The translations under genes and the position numbers were made by a program. This document shows positions 6,437-6,475 of a DNA stretch of 6,475 nt, in pieces; position 1 is the first letter of the stretch, and each line of letters opens with the position of its first letter. Below the pieces are notes generated by a model. That model worked only from the letters and a program-made list of their open reading frames with translations, made no database searches and had not been told where the DNA came from. The stretch is from Candidatus Rokuibacteriota bacterium (GTDB lineage Bacteria; Methylomirabilota; Methylomirabilia; Rokubacteriales; CSP1-6): contig JACOVB010000179.1 of the NCBI GenBank assembly GCA_016177555.1, positions 1-6,475 on the forward strand. The letters run 5' to 3'.

Positions 6437-6467
6437 AGCAGGATGCGGAAAGACCCCGCAGGCTGCT
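6437..6467. repeat. Two-part hairpin at the right edge of the window
   Basis: AGCAG (6437-6441) pairs with CTGCT (6463-6467) and TGCGG (6444-6448) pairs with CCGCA (6456-6460). A small GA/GG internal loop lies between the two stems and the terminal loop is 7 nt. An A5 run follows at 6469-6473. Because the run is A and not T on the plus strand, this is not a plus-strand terminator. It may belong to a dispersed intergenic repeat or to the leader of a gene beyond the edge. The rest of 6322-6475 shows no gene that can be supported. Confidence 0.4.
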
Positions 6468-6475
6468 CAAAAAGG

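Noticed and set aside
6407..6475. Possible start of a new plus-strand gene (ATG followed by 22 open codons to the edge)
   Set aside because: No Shine-Dalgarno, no recognisable protein sequence, and it runs through a hairpin; too short to support.

Overview
The window is one long minus-strand respiratory operon plus a divergent purine-biosynthesis gene, with almost no non-coding DNA. Read 5' to 3' on the minus strand, the order is nuoA, nuoB, nuoC, a NIPSNAP-family gene, nuoD, nuoH, nuoI, nuoJ, nuoK. These encode most of the 11-subunit core of the proton-pumping NADH:quinone oxidoreductase (respiratory complex I). The operon almost certainly continues off the left edge, where nuoL, nuoM and nuoN would be expected. 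On the plus strand, purE (N5-carboxyaminoimidazole ribonucleotide mutase) runs away from nuoA.

The DNA is very GC-rich (roughly two thirds by eye), with GTG starts for nuoA, nuoC, nuoI and nuoJ and genes that overlap or lie 4 to 44 nt apart. This points to a high-GC, quinone-respiring bacterium. The product sequences are diverged from those of E. coli and Thermus, and the overall style (high GC, NIPSNAP genes) would fit an uncultured soil or subsurface lineage such as Rokubacteria/Methylomirabilota or a deltaproteobacterial relative. That placement is an impression, not a demonstrated assignment.

Layout. 4-303 nuoK; 308-802 nuoJ; 799-1359 nuoI; 1352-2332 nuoH; 2332-3492 nuoD; 3537-4172 NIPSNAP; 4189-4641 nuoC; 4646-5284 nuoB; 5275-5628 nuoA, all minus. 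5629-5802 is a 174-nt divergent intergenic region. It holds an extended -10 promoter and a strong Shine-Dalgarno for nuoA, a short GC hairpin with a T-run, and a -35/-10 pair placed so close to purE that the purE mRNA is probably leaderless. 5803-6321 is purE. 6322-6475 is non-coding as far as can be seen and contains two inverted repeats.

How the genes work together. NuoB, C, D and I form the connecting module that carries electrons through Fe-S clusters to the quinone site at the NuoB/NuoD/NuoH interface. NuoA, H, J and K are membrane subunits that couple this to proton translocation. The NADH-oxidising subunits NuoE, F and G are absent from their usual place between nuoD and nuoH, so the electron donor of this complex is open.

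Most of the window is ordinary complex I. The points worth a second look are the tandem-domain NIPSNAP gene inserted between nuoC and nuoD, the missing nuoEFG, a Leu where NuoA normally has a conserved membrane Glu, and the leaderless-type purE promoter. I found no evidence for a wholly new system.
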